Below, one piece after another: positions 1-13,988 of a stretch of 64,000 bases of DNA. The notes beneath the pieces were generated by a model. It had not been told where the DNA came from, searched no databases, and saw only the letters and a list, made by a program, of their open reading frames with translations. Each line of letters starts with the position of its first letter. The first letter of the stretch is position 1. The stretch is from Thunnus maccoyii (taxonomy: Eukaryota > Chordata > Actinopteri > Scombriformes > Scombridae), in assembly GCF_910596095.1 (NCBI RefSeq), contig NC_056539.1, forward strand, positions 7,824,501-7,888,500. Direction: 5' to 3'. The position numbers and the translations under genes are program-made.

Positions 1-429
1 TATATCTTCTTATTGGGACATGTATTTCTATTTGGGTGTAGTAAAAGGAATCCTAGCAGTTGTGAATCACACGCACTTGTCAAAATCCTTCAACAATGCC
101 TTAAATTCAATGAACTCCCCTCACATTTCACACATTTTTGGGGAGACCCTGCAGTGAACACAGCTGATGCGCAGCTTTGCCGGACGATAAGTTTTGTACA
201 TCGTCTCTTCCTTTCATTTTATAATAAGGAAACTCTCAGATGTTGTGATTTATAAATTAGAGATGAGGTAACTCTTACAGAAATATGTCACAGAGTAACA
301 CCTCAAATACTTCAGAACATTTCATTTTTCCATTATAGGCCTTGGCTCCATAAAAGTTTGATTTTATGTGATGAATATGAATTTGCCATGTAATATTTTG
401 AAAGTGTAGCTGAGATACAGATTACACTG

Positions 430-662
430 CTGTGGGACTGCAACCAACAATTATTTTCACTGATTATTTTCTCAATTTATGGATTAATTGTTTGGTTTTT
501 AAATGTCATAAAATATGTAAAAATTTTACCAAAGACTGAATAACTTTGTCAAAAACACAAAAGATATTCACTTGATTTAAAACAAAGGAGAGCAGCAATC
601 CTCACACTGGAGAAGATGAACCAGAAAAAGTCAATTTTGTTTCTGTCAATCGACTAATCCAG
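430..662. repeat. Dispersed fish repeat copy, reverse orientation
   Basis: It begins GACTGCAACCAACAATTATT (the inverted TTGTTGCAGTC end of the family) and ends TCTGTCAATCGACTAATCC. It is diverged in the middle. Confidence 0.65.
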
Positions 663-2071
663 CGGTTCCTAACCTTCACTCACAACCCCTCAAAGGTTAC
701 ATATTTGTATGAGCTGTGACAGTGATTTCTACCTCCTCAGATTGTTTAATTTGAAGCATTTCCAGGCCTGAAGATGTGAAACTATTCAGTAGTTCACAAG
801 AAAAAAGCTAAATGATACATGTCTTAAAAAACAAACATAATTGTGCGGACCAGGACAAGGTTTTTGTTCTTCTTCCCTAACTTGTTGATCATCTCCCGAC
901 CCCTCAGATTCATCTTGTGACCGCCTTTGTAGGTCGCAACCCCAGCTTGGAGACCAGGGACTAATCAATTAATTGACAGCTCTTCACGATCGCAACATTC
1001 ATTTTCTCCTTCACATCCCTACTAGGTAGAAACACACAGGTGAGTGACTGCCACAGCAAAGTCCCACATATTCCCAAAGATATACCTGTCTAGACATGCA
1101 GCCATATTTCTTAAATAACTGCACAGATCTAGTCAGCAGCATGGTGACAGTCGGTTAAACGTGAGCCAAGTGTGTACAGCCAAACACAAGACAGGACAAG
1201 GCAAACACAAGCACACTCCCCACCTGATCCTGCTTTAAGTGTTTGTTAAAGGTAAACAAATGTCCAGACACTAACTGCACTTGTACATACTTAAAAAACA
1301 CTCAGACAGGACTGCCAAACCTTTTGCTGACAGGAAAAGAATGAGTGACGAGGGGCATTTACAGTAGTTCTGATATATTGTGGGTCAGATCACAACGGTT
1401 GTGAAAAACAGAGAGGAAGCTATGTGGTGTCAGAGGGGAGTTTAGTCCTGAACTGCCCTCCAACCTCTCCAGAGAGAGAGGGAGACAACGGGAAAAACAT
1501 GTCCTCTCACAGATCAGAATCAGAGAATATCTGAATGTTTGGTTTGTTACGCAGTCTTGTGACAGCAGCCTCTGTTTTTCCAAGTCATGTCTTGGTCTTG
1601 GGAGACTCTATAACCGCTGCACAGCACAGCAGAGTCACACAGCAGCACAGAGCAACAGAGGAACCACAAGCCAAAATATAGTAAAACTTGAATCTGGCTG
1701 CATTTGGTACATCAGCATTTTTATGGGAATCACTAATTTAAAACAAAGCATGACACAAATCAAATTCAAGGGTCTTTCTATTGTTCAGCTTTGTCTAGTA
1801 GAGTCAGACGAGCTCCGAGAGAAAAATAATTGTGTCATGCTCCTGTCAGACTTACACAGTGACCCTGAATAAACCAGTGTTTGCTGACGCTGTCAACTGG
1901 TCAACAGCCACCAGGGTTTAAAGCAGGACTGACCCTGCTGTGGTATGTCAGGCTAAACACTGATTTCTGTAATAACTAAATTACTGTCAGGTTATTATGG
2001 AGCTAATGTGGGATTACTGTAAGTCAGAAGCAGGTGCTGGCAGCGACTGTTAAAGAGTCGGAAATTCCACC

Positions 2072-2238
2072 ACTTTGGTCCAGACTGAAATATCTCAACA
2101 ACTGTTGGGTGGATCGCCATGAAGTTTTATACAGACATTCATTGTCCCCAGTGGATTTAGCCTAACAACTTTTGGGATCCCCTGACCTTTCCTCTAGCAC
2201 CACTGAGAGGTTCACATTTGTAGTTTTGTGTGAAACTA
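2072..2238 (+). repeat. Dispersed fish repeat, 5' portion
   Basis: It contains TTTGGTCCAGACTGAAATAT, CTCAACAACTGTTGGGTGGA, ACAGACATTCATTGTCCCCA and CTGACCTTTCCTCTAGCACC. The CTCAACAACT block recurs at 2,751, so this and the next entry are probably two parts of one family, possibly one interrupted element. Confidence 0.7.
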
Positions 2239-2734
2239 GTGCAGTGTCCATTCAAAATGTGCCTGTTCAGAACAGGCCGATTGCTCGGCCTTTGGCCACT
2301 CCTTCAACGCATACAAAAATGAACACAGTTGATGTTAGGTGTCAATGAGTATATACACCAACAATATGAAAGAAACTAAAATTCTATTACACAGATGTTA
2401 TAAAGTATTTGCTCCATTTTATGCTCGTAACTACAGTCATTGTGTATTAGGCTCCGAGCACTTCCAGAACACGGGTGACCTATACTCAACAATACTGCTG
2501 ATCCTGCTAACACTACATTTTCTGTCTAGACATGGGGTAAGAGTGTCCATTCTTGATTGAAAGCTCTGTTTTCACCGTCTACTTTTCTCTCTTTAGAGCA
2601 CTCTTCTCTGACTCGTGTCACGCCTCATCTCTGGTCTCTCTGACAGGCTCCAGTCACCCGCCAAGTGTGGAGTCCATTGGATGAATGGTTCAAGAGATAC
2701 ACGAAGGACATACATACACACAGCGATTCCTTTG

Positions 2735-3112
2735 TTTAGTGGAGAGATGTCTCAACAACTATTGGATTGATTGCCATAAAATTTGGCAAAGACATGTTCC
2801 CCTTAAGATGAATTATAAAAACTTTGGTGATCCCATAACATTTCATCTTCTAAAATTTTCAATTTGCTGAAATACTTTGGTTTATGACCAAAGACCTGCA
2901 AAATGAAAGACATTCCCATCAGCCTCAGCTGTACTTTGTGTTTAATTTGCAAACATTAGTATTCTAACATGCTAAATGGTGAACATGGCACTTGCTAAAC
3001 ATCAGCATGTTAGCATTGTCACTGTGAGCATGTTTCCACACTAACGTTAGCATTTAGCTCAAAGCAACACTGTGCCAAAATGCAGCCTCACCTTTTCAAA
3101 CTTGTGTGTATT
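2735..3112 (+). repeat. Dispersed fish repeat ('TAGCATGCTAAC' family), main portion
   Basis: It opens GATGTCTCAACAACTATTGG and continues through GGTTTATGACCAAAGACCTG, CAGCCTCAGCTGTACTTTGT, GCTAAACATCAGCATGTTAG and AACGTTAGCATTTAGCTCAA. Related copies are at 29,606-29,912 (inverted) and 51,055-51,195. Non-coding. Confidence 0.8.
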
Positions 3113-3185
3113 ATTATCACCTTGTGATGATGAGTATCTTTGGCAAAATTAAACAGCAAACATCAGGTTTACCTTGATGAAGTTC

Positions 3186-3512
3186 TAGAGCTGAAGCAAT
3201 TGATTATTGGCAATGATTTTGATAATAAATTAATCATTTAAGTCAGCAGAAACTCAAAGCATTCACTGGTTCAAGCTTCTCCAATGTGAACATAGGCTGT
3301 TTATTTCTGTTTATATCATAGTAAACTGAATAGCTTTGGTTTTAGGACTACTGTTCAGACAGAACAAGACATTCAAAGACATCACCTCTGCACATTAACT
3401 GATGGACATTTTATACTGTTTTCTAACATTTTGTAGATCAAACGATTAACTGAGAAAGTTGTCAGCAGATTAACTGATACTGAAAATAACCGTTAGTTGC
3501 AGCCTCAGCTCT
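3186..3512. repeat. Dispersed fish repeat copy ('AAATAATCGTTAGTTGCAG' family)
   Basis: It contains AACTGAATAGCTTTGGTTTT, AGAACAAGACATTCAAAGAC and GTAGATCAAACGATTAACTG, and ends AAATAACCGTTAGTTGCAG. It directly follows the copy of the other dispersed family. Confidence 0.75.
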
Positions 3513-4299
3513 AACTGTATCTCAAGATATTTTCATTTTGTAGATAAATTAATGGAAAACAATGAAAGTTTTGACATTAATAAAAACATAAAAGCATAAA
3601 AAGGTCTAACACACCTCAGCCTGATTTGGAAATGGTCAGCAGTAATGTAAAGTATATATACATTCGTAATACATTAATGGGCTTAAACATGAAAAAATAC
3701 TGGCATGGTTAGTTAAGCTGCTCTCCCTGCAGTTAAATGGTTATTAATGGGCTAAAGTTTTGTTCTAAAATACAACACATTCTCCAGGATCCTCTTTCAA
3801 TCTAAGAGGAAACAGAAAATGAGACAGATATCTGAAATAGAAAAAGAGAGACTGACAGAATGACAAGCATGTTCAGCTGTGGAGGAATGAAATGCTGCAG
3901 GGCCCGCTCGCGCCTTGTAACTTCCCAGCAAAATATATTTAGTTGTCAAAGACGTTTGCTAAATCTAGAATAATCTGTGCCATCCTGGGTTGTCCCAGAG
4001 GATATTTCTATCTGCAGCAGCCCCCCTTTTGCCCGGCGACGGGCTGCTGCATGGGAAAGGCATGTGAAACTGGAGTCTGGGCCACCGGACCTCGTCTAGT
4101 CTGGTCATCCCCAGCAGCTCCTCAGCCTTTGTTCCTCAGCTACAACAATGTGCAAATTAAGAAGTGCCAAACAGCTGACTCTGCATTACACTAAAAATAA
4201 TATTCCTGTAACTCCAGAAAAGCTCAATAAATACAACAGTGCTATAAGTGATATATGTATCAATTGCCACTGTCTTTAGCAGTGTAATCAAATAAAATA

Positions 4300-4960
4300 G
4301 TTTTAGGAAGTGGTAAGAGAGTGAATCCAGGACATATTATCCATACAAATACCTCTAGACCCAAAGCGTTTCATACTAGGATTATATCCAGCTAATCATA
4401 ACATTAGAAGTAGACAACAACTTTTTTTAGACATAGTTTTGTTATTGGCCAAAAGAGTTATTGTTCTATCATGGAATAAGTAAATGGATTTCTGAATTAT
4501 CTACGACTCTGCCCTTTAAAATTACATATGCTATTAGCGGTAATCAGTCACTCTTTCACAACATTTAGGTCCCTTCATATGTTATCTAGAGAGGACAGAC
4601 TTAGCCCATATGATGGGGATATATAAGTAATCCTTTACAACATCCAAATCCATTCAAGGTTTTTATTTTCAACATTAATATAAGATGTTCTTAAACTGAA
4701 GCGTATCACCCCAATATGATCCTCAACCGATTTTTTTTCTTTTTTTGGAGGTGGGTTGGGGGTGGATTGTGTGTATGTGTGGAGGATGTTGTGGTTAAAA
4801 CTTCGGTAGTTGTACTGGAGATTTTATTCATGTGTCTTGTATTCTTGTGTGTATGTGTATAGATGTATACATATACTGGTATGTGCGTGTATGTATATAT
4901 GTATATGTATGTGTTAAGCTGTTGTTAAAATCAATAGACATTGTTGGGAAAAAAAAAATT
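4300..4960 (+). mobile_element. Degenerate L1-type LINE, 3' terminus
   Basis: A + strand frame near 4,365 reads PKRFILGLYPANHNI, then FLDIVLLLAKRVIVLSWNK and a stop. This is the recognisable last part of an L1 ORF2 protein. Decayed sequence and a TG/TATG-rich 3'UTR-like tract follow, to an A-rich end near 4,958. It differs from the copy at 49.6 kb, so it is a separate insertion of another subfamily. Confidence 0.7.
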
Positions 4961-7900
4961 CCTAGTTGCATTTAATTACGGAAGCCAAGGAGCCGGGTTT
5001 TAATACTTTGCATTTGGGTTGCTATCCTCCAGCGTGACCACAATGAGCACACTAACCACTCAAAGACTTGACAGCCACATGTTTTCAAGCTGCTAACAAA
5101 CAATCAAAGGCGCTCCTGCCGCTGCTGTCTTTCATACGGTTCAGTCAGTTCATATTAAATTAAAAGGCATGTCGTTGATTATTCCACCAACTGTGTTAAT
5201 TTAGACAAGTTGTCACCACAGCCTCATGCAGGCTTGCCAGAGTAGGAGTGCACATAGGATGAATTCTTGACACGGATGTTTAATTGTGCAAAGGTTCACT
5301 GTACAAATAAACACGACACTAGTGTGATATAATACAAAGAGTTGGCCACAGCAGAGGACTGTTAGAGACCAAAAAGAAATGACAATGACACACCAAACGC
5401 TGAGAGTCCACATCTTTTATCGTCCCTGCGAGCCAACTGCTGAAGTCTACAAATAAGAATCAAGGCTCGACCTCTGGATGACGAGCACCACGCATGTGAC
5501 CAGGAAAACAACGAATGTGATGACACCGACACAGTGTCGTACATGGACACGAGGCGATAACATTAAATTCTACAGGTTCCCTTTTTAACTTGAATATATT
5601 CACCACAAATACCACCTGCTTTTATCCTCTGTTAGCTCTTCTCCGGAGGGGTGAGAGGGGTTGGGGGGGTGACAGACACAGTCACTGAGTAAAAGGCCAC
5701 AAGTGTTGTTGGTCTAAAAATTCCATTCTGTGTTAAAAAAGAAATGTGAAAACAACTTTGGGAGGAATGCCACTTATGTCCAGCCTCTCTGAGAGCCTGG
5801 TGCAGCATTTCAGAGCAAGGCCTAAAGCAGCTGACAGACAGACGGACACCCGCTTCTCCCATTATGTGTTGAATCTTATGGAAATAGGTCTCCTATAAGT
5901 AGACCGTCATCTCTGTCTCTGTGCACATTTAGACGGCGTCTGGACACATGGGAAGGGCTTGTCTCATTGGGAGCGGAACAGAGCTGGGTCAACTGTGACA
6001 AAAGTAAAACTGTCACAACAGCTTTCAGGCCTGGAAGGACTGACCTGCTCAAGAAGTGCAGTTTCTTAACCGCAGAATTACTCAAATAGAGAAGAGCTAC
6101 TCAATAAAACCTACTCAAATGCAAAGGCAGCTATTTAGAAGACCACTTTAAGCACTGAATTACAACACATATGGTCAAAGGAACAGTGTAACATCCTGAC
6201 CATGATCGTTTTAATGTGAATGCATCCAATCTGAATGCTAGTGAGCATCTTGTCTCTCTAAAAGAAGCTTTCTTGCAGATTTCATTATGGGTTGTATTAG
6301 GATTCAAAGTATTAAAGTCTAATACTTGCCTGTCTAAAAGCAGATTTGACTACAATACTTAATCAAAATGTAGTAACACAATATTTTGCTGTCTTGCCCA
6401 AAGTTAAACAAGAAAGTCAATACCACTCTTATGTCTGTGTGTTAAATATGAAGCTACAGGCAGTAGCTGGTTAGCTTAGCTTAGCATAAACACTGGAAAC
6501 AGGAGGAAATAGCTTTGGAAAGAGCAACGCTAGCCATGGCTTCATTTCCTGTCATATCTAGCACACAAATTTAGCGAGTGGTGTCGATCTTGTCATCTAC
6601 AATATGATATGTCTGTCTTCATAGGAGAATTTGTTAAGTATTTATAGTTACACTTCACCTCTAACATGTACTCTGAGAGTTTTTGAAGTTTTGACAAGCT
6701 GCAAAGTAGAGAAACATACACACCAAACAGGCAGAGCCAGTGTTACTTGTCGACTACATTTTTCTTTTTTGAATAAGTATTGTGCAAATATGTGGAAGGG
6801 AAAAAAAACAATGGTGTCCCACAGCTCTAAGCTAGTCCACTGAGTTTGGCATGTCCTGTTTAGGTAGCATTCTTCACAATATACACAAAAAAAAACAAAA
6901 CAAAAAAAAACACAAGCAACCTACAGGTCTGACTGCTGACTGTAGCTATTGAAGAAGGAATTCCAACACACACAGTTTGAGAATTAATGCAAAGTCATAT
7001 CCAGGCAATTAGTAAGTGTTGTAAATCACCCAGATATGAATGGAATCAGTTGGGGAAACGTGGACAATAAGGCCCGGTGGTCTTATTGTAAAAAGGGAGG
7101 CTGCCTGTAACACTTAACTTCTGGAGAAAAGAGGTTTGAACTCCCAGGACAAGGAGTGAGAATACTGAAGACAAACACATTGTGTGCTCATGAAAAAGAA
7201 CACAGAAAACACATAGGCAAAATGACACCGGATCAAGCGATGGCGTGTTCGCAACCTCCCCCCACCAAAAGACAAAAAAGAGCCATCATAATGAAAACAC
7301 TGGGGGAAGCAAAATAACAGCGGGGTTCAGCGCATGTGAATAACCTTTCGGTGCTGGAAACACAGCTCACCCTTTCCAGAATAATTGAATTTGGTGTGCT
7401 TTGTGACCAAGCATAAAGGCCTCCCTTTGCTGAGCGGCAGGCCGGCCATGGCTGTTGCATAACAGAGCTAATAAAGGAGGCCTACAGGGCCCTGGATGGA
7501 GAGGAGGAGGCAGACACGTGGGAACTGCCTCTGTTCTGCTGCTTTGTCTGGGGCCGCAAGCAAGCAGAGCCCCTGGGCATTAGTGTAGGCATGCCTAACA
7601 TAACGCTCATTCCACAGTAACAAAAAAGCCCCACAGAAGTGCTCGGCTTATCTGCAGGAGCTGGCAGGGCCGCCCCTGAGCCGCTCGAGGTATCCACCGT
7701 CCTTTTAAGATGTAATCATCATCAGGGGTGAAGGTAACGAGTGCACGGGATGTAAAGGGTTTTGCAAAGCGCGACGTTTACAGGTCATATCATAGACACA
7801 AGAATCTGCTCTTCTGCATTACAGTAAGATATGTGCCGACTGCCCAGGTATCTGCGCACTGCGTTCACACATCACTCCAATTTTTCACTACATGCTGTCA

Positions 7901-8404
7901 TCTAACCAAAAAACAGCTCCATCCAGCCTCTCTGCTGCCTGCAGACGTCCCCTGTGCCAGCAGGAACAAACTTGAACTCTGGCTGATTCGCAGCTCCGTT
8001 GCAACACATCATGATCATCATTGACAATTATGTTTCAGCTCAATGGCTCTTGTGTTTTAGTGATTAGGCGCTACTCCGCCGCCGACACGCCTCTCTGCAG
8101 CCCGGCAGACTCGAGGCTCCCCGCACGTCGGACGACCCTAGCTGCGAGCTGTTAGATCACAGGACGGTAGTACCTGCGCTGAGCGATGCCCTACAAAGTG
8201 TTCACACAAGCTGTGATACTGAGCTTTTGTTTCTCGGGCGTCAGAAGTTCAGGAGATCTCCTGAGGCCAGCGTTTCGCTTCAAACACAGATCATATTTTG
8301 CCAAAAACATGAAGGTTTCATTCCTGCCAAATAAGGCATGTTTTCAGCCCTCCCTGAATTTCACACTTGTCATGTCAGTCTCCAACACAAACTGAATAAT
8401 CTAC

Positions 8405-8662
8405 CAAGAACCACTGAAAACTTTCCTGGGAAATCTGACTGAGTATGAACTCTGAAGTGACTGTTTGATCATCAAACTAGCTTGTTTTGTTTGACTAACA
8501 GTCAAAAACCCAAAGTTATTCAATTTAAGACCACATAAGACAGACAAAAGCAGAAAATTGTCATAATTGGGAAGCTGGAACCAGAGAATGTTTGGAATTT
8601 CTGCGGTTTTCACTTTTGGTCGATCGACTTATTGGTGAATGGACTAATCGTTTCAGCCCTGC
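8405..8662. repeat. Dispersed fish repeat copy
   Basis: It contains CAGTCAAAAACCCAAAGTTA, GAAGCTGGAACCAGAGAAT and GGACTAATCGTTTCAGCCCT. Same family as the copies at 3,186, 46,330 and 56,228. Confidence 0.7.
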
Positions 8663-10639
8663 TTATCCCTGATTAAACTCCATTTTCCAATTAATTTGAT
8701 GCTAGTATCAAGCTGACTAAGCTCCCATCATAATGAAAACATTACACTGACAGATGGCTGCACCTGACTGCATTTGGTTCATTCTTCTGATTCCATGCGA
8801 CACGTCAGGAATCCGATCACAATCACTTTGTTTCGAAGTCTTTAAGTCTCTGGCTGGGACTCGGTCTCATGTAGCAGCGCGTCACACTTGGTTAAAGCCT
8901 GTAACTCATGATGATGATGGCCTACGATAACATGTGGTTGATACCAGACAACCATCCTTAAACTATCAGTCTTTGATTTTCGTTGTACAGAGAGGCTGTA
9001 ACACGTAAAAGAAGACCGCAAAACAAGGAAAAAGTAGGAAACTCTTATCATCTCTCTGCTCCTGCCATCCACATCATGCTTAAGTGGCATGAAAACAGAG
9101 CGTTTATCCGCAGCTGTAAAGAGCGGCAACACCGACTGAATAGCTGACACCTTTTTGTATCCGTTGCATGTTAGCAGAAAGTCAGCTTTAGTGTTGCACA
9201 GTGGCATGATTTATTGGAAAGCCAGTATCAGGTGGTGACAGAAGAGATTCTTCTGGCCGAGATAACCTATAAATCACTAAGCAGCACCAGAACGAATGCA
9301 GAAAACATTCTTTAGTCATGCAAACGTAAAAAAAAAAAAGAAGAAGAAGAAAAAAAAAAGTGTCCACCCCCCTCAAACGCTGATGACTAGAAGATCTTTT
9401 GAAACTGCTATCAGCTTCACATAACAATGGTTAATCAACTTGCAGGGAGGAGGGGGCCTTCAAGGAAATCAGGTTTTTCTTATCTAGATTACATGCAGCT
9501 ACTACATTCCCACTGCTGAAATCAGCTGCAAGAAATCTGGTTTAAAATGTGGCGTTTGCTGTTAAACACTGTTGAAAAGGACAGGAGGATAATCCAAGTT
9601 AAACAGCGAGAGACGGACATTTAAATCCGACTCCATGAGGCACTGTGACTTTCTTGCTTTTCCCCTCATAGTACAGCAGAGTAAAATACTTGCTATAATT
9701 CCCAGTAATCTCACAAAGTCTGCTTTGAATGCCTGATCGAGCCTGTTTCTGGGCTGGTGAAATCCCAGTCCCCACAAAAGCACATCCTTGCAGCTTTCCC
9801 AGTGGCCCAACTAGCATTCCTCACATACTTTCACAAAGATTTCTGGGAGTTGAAGTTTAAAGCTCTCGCCGTGCTGTGCTCCATTCTCAAATCCAGCGAG
9901 ACACACAACTGTAAGAGTGATTTTAGACTGAAATACAGCATTATGGAGCACACTTCAGAGCTGTTCTTGACATACTGGTCTGAAGGAGGTGTTTTTTTTT
10001 TTTGGTATGAAAAAGGAAAGGGGGGGGGGGCTGGATAACAATAGCTCTCTGTGTTAGGTGTGTGAACCAGGAATGTTTCAGGTCACTGGAAGTCATAAAT
10101 CTACTGAGTTTACTGATGAGTCTGAATGATTGAGATTTGAGACAGACATCAAGTTTGCTCCTCCATGAGGAAGAGGCAGATTAGTAAAAAACTCAGGTGA
10201 CCAGACTGGCAGGATTCATAGCCTACATGTACAGTAGCATGAGCGGGCTTGCTGTTTGGTGATACCCAACTCCTCTGAAACATAACAAAGCGGAAAGGCT
10301 GAGCTGCTGTCTAACCCAGTCAAAGCCAGTCAGACTAAAGAGACAAACTGGTAAAACATTACTTTGAGAAGAGAAGCAGCTGCACGGTAGGTGACCATGG
10401 GCGTTACATCCCGTGTTTGCATGGGAACTTCTTCAAGAGGTGGGGTGGCCGACTGCTGCCAAATCTCAGCTGATTCATCGGTCCTAGCTACAATGTATCA
10501 CATTAAAGGGAATGGAGGGAAATTTACTGTCCTGACCCCCACCCCCCCTTAAAAAAAACAAAACAAAACTGCCTTCCCTCTGCCATCGCCCCCCTCCCTC
10601 CCTCCCTCCGGCCGCCCTGGCATCTCCTCCTGTAAATTA

Positions 10640-11370
<731 letters not shown>

Positions 11371-11655
11371 AAGAGGCAGCGGTATAAAACTTTATCTCTA
11401 TCTAACCTGCATGATATAACGGGCCGGTACCTTCATAAAATTAATTATTGTCATCATTAAGTGAAAAGGGGACGTTACTGAAATAGGTCAGTAGTTTGAA
11501 GACGTTTAATTTAATTTAAATCTACGGACAACATCAAGAAAGCAGCAACAATGTCGTGGTTTGTTGTTGACTGCAAGTTGTCTCAGTGATGCAGCAGCGC
11601 CACCTGCTGTCTCCACTTTACACATCACTTTCCATAGCCCCTTCATCATGTAGGC

Positions 11656-11908
11656 CAGTGGTTCTCAAAGTGGGGTCCGGGGACCCCCAGGGGTCCTTGA
11701 GGGGGTTCCAAGGGGTCCCCAGCAAAAAGGGGAATAATTTACTTTCACTATAATTCCATCCATAAATAACACAATGACAGAATGTATGACTACTTTGGAC
11801 ACTTTCTGTAATAAAACATCTAAGAGCAAAAATCTTATCTGATGGGGGACCGTGGTCTATTTTGTGTCAGTTTAGGGATCCTTGATGTGAAAAAGTTTGA
11901 GAACCACT
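11656..11908. mobile_element. hAT-like non-autonomous DNA transposon
   Basis: The left end reads CAGTGGTTCTCAAAGTGGGG and the right end reads AAAGTTTGAGAACCACT. These are imperfect terminal inverted repeats of the CAGTGGTTCTCAAA type typical of hAT (Charlie-like) elements. The interior (about 250 bp, G-runs followed by AT-rich DNA) has no coding capacity. The flanks TAGGC and ACAGGC are only loosely similar, so the 8-bp target duplication has decayed. Confidence 0.7.
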
Positions 11909-12435
11909 TATACAGGCTACGTACCTACATTATGGATCTAAGGTGATGCTGTTTTATGTCTTTTTATTCTTTTTAAAATCACATAAACAGAACCTGACCT
12001 GTCAGTCTCTACATTTGGTCAGTTAAGCGCTTCTGTGGCTCCAAGTCCCTTAGAGCTTTATCCTAAAGCTCTCTACGAAGCACCATTTAGGGACGCTGAG
12101 GACATTTTGGGGACAATTTGGACCAATTATTGGCCCCTCACAACCAAACACTTGCTATAGACAAGGGCCCACAGTTACCAGCTGCAGAAGCAATGTATTA
12201 CAGCGAGTGCAACAGAATAAAAATTGATGTTTCTCTCATCACAACTTTTAGGCAAACAGTTTTACAGAGTTCAGGGGTTACAGCCACTGTGCTCGCTGTG
12301 ATTTCCCCATGACCACTAAATAGTGATAGAAAAGTATACAGTAAGAGCAGAATATGGAACACCAGATATAAGAGAATTATCAGATAATAAAATAGATAAA
12401 TATTGATAAATATAGACTATATACACTGTATACTA

Positions 12436-12437
12436 TG

Positions 12438-12478
<41 letters not shown>

Positions 12479-12479
12479 T
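12436..12479. repeat. (TG)n microsatellite
   Basis: An almost perfect TG tract with one TTTG interruption, following AT-rich DNA containing several TATA-like and GATAAAT-like words. Probably length-polymorphic. Confidence 0.95.
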
Positions 12480-13967
12480 TGACTGACAGTTTTGTTGACA
12501 TTTTAGGTAATACAGGACATTTGTCGACCCCTATCTGTGACTAAAAGGAACTGCAACAACACTAATAAAACATTTCCTCATAGTTTTTTCCAGTTGACAG
12601 TGCAGTGACTGAAATTGAGTGTGACGTGAAAATCAAGTGGAATTTCCAGTGAGGGAGGATTTGTGTTGACAAACTGGTTGTCATTATCACAAGTACTTTC
12701 TTTATACCTGTTTCCTTGAGGAAATGTTCCTCATAAGAGACTGTAAGAGGAAATACAGGCTCAACTGAGAAGAGGTGTTGTAATGAAAAGTGATTCCTGT
12801 CAGCGGTGCATCAGACAAGTGAAGTGCACTCCTGCTGCAGTCTGACAGTCAGTGCAGTCAGCTGAGCATTTTGTTCTCCACAGGAGGAGGAGTTTAGCAG
12901 GCTGGGGATTTTATCTGTGCGTTTTTGTTTTCGTATTTGCTTGTGGAGTGTACAACTGTGTGTGTGTGTGTGATTGTGGCTGGGAAACATTTTTTCACAT
13001 CACAGCTTTGATCTATATCCTCCTACGTTCATTTCCCACAGGCTATGTTGTGTTCATATGAGGGGACACAATAAGCTGCACTGTTGTTTCACTTTTAGTC
13101 ACATGCAACAAAAAGCCGGAGTGTGAGAGCAACTATCCCAAACTGATGAATGTAATGTCATTAACTGGTCATATCTACTGCTGCGATCATCAATAAATCT
13201 CCTCTATCAATGGAGCACATTTTATTTTCCTTACATAATGATATTACATGGATAATAAATGAATGATCTTGAAGGCACTGGTTACACATTTCTGTAAGTG
13301 TCCTTTGGGAGATACATAATACACTGATAATAATGTCTTTATGAATTTATGTACATTTTATTGAAGTTTACAGGATGGACACTTCAGAGGGAAGTAGTAA
13401 ATGTAAAAAATTTAATCTTAATCACACAGATTAAAAAAAGTGAAGATTTCTGCTGAAGAGAAGCTTATCTCTGTCTGCTCAGCCTGTTATCCCTAGCCCA
13501 TGTTAATTGTGTGCATATTTGTACACTGAAATTGTCTCCTTGAGGACTAACAGGATGCAATAAATGGACATCAGGGAGTTAATTATTTTTAAAATTAAAC
13601 TGCCGTCTACATTGAAGTGTGCCCCCTGTGGCCTGCTGTTGCATAACGTATTTGACAATGATCTTGTGGAAGCTTGGCCATCTCTGCCTCTGCCCCTGCT
13701 GCCCATTGGCACAGCAGCGGGAGCAGGAGGACCACAAAGGGGAGGGCCGAACGGGGCCCCCTCTCCTCCCCGCAGCAGAAGATGTGTGCTCCTCTGAGTG
13801 GGAACTGTTTGTGAAAGAGCTGCGAGTCCTGAGCCTGAGCGGTCAACTCTAATTATCAGGTGTTGTGAGCAGCTTCTGTCCCAACTGGACACCACGGGCC
13901 TCTCCATCTGAAGTGCAGCCGGAGAAGAACTCTTGCGGATCTGTCAAGCGTGGAGGCCAGAGTGAGA

Positions 13968-13988
13968 GAGAGAAAGAGAGAGAGAGAG
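13968..13988 (+). repeat. (GA)n tract directly before the claudin start codon
   Basis: An AG/GA-rich run abuts the claudin ATG at 13,989. It lies in the presumed 5'UTR. It is open in the claudin frame back to a GTG at 13,950, but that GTG is not a credible vertebrate start. Confidence 0.85.

Noticed and set aside
13503-13907. 134-codon minus-strand frame upstream of the CLDN22/24-like claudin
   Set aside because: It lies in the presumed promoter/5'UTR, is rich in Pro/Gly from GC content, and resembles no protein.
13950-13988. Upstream extension of the claudin frame from a GTG
   Set aside because: It encodes only the GA repeat (Arg/Glu) and would put a charged stretch before the first membrane segment; the ATG at 13,989 matches claudin N-termini.
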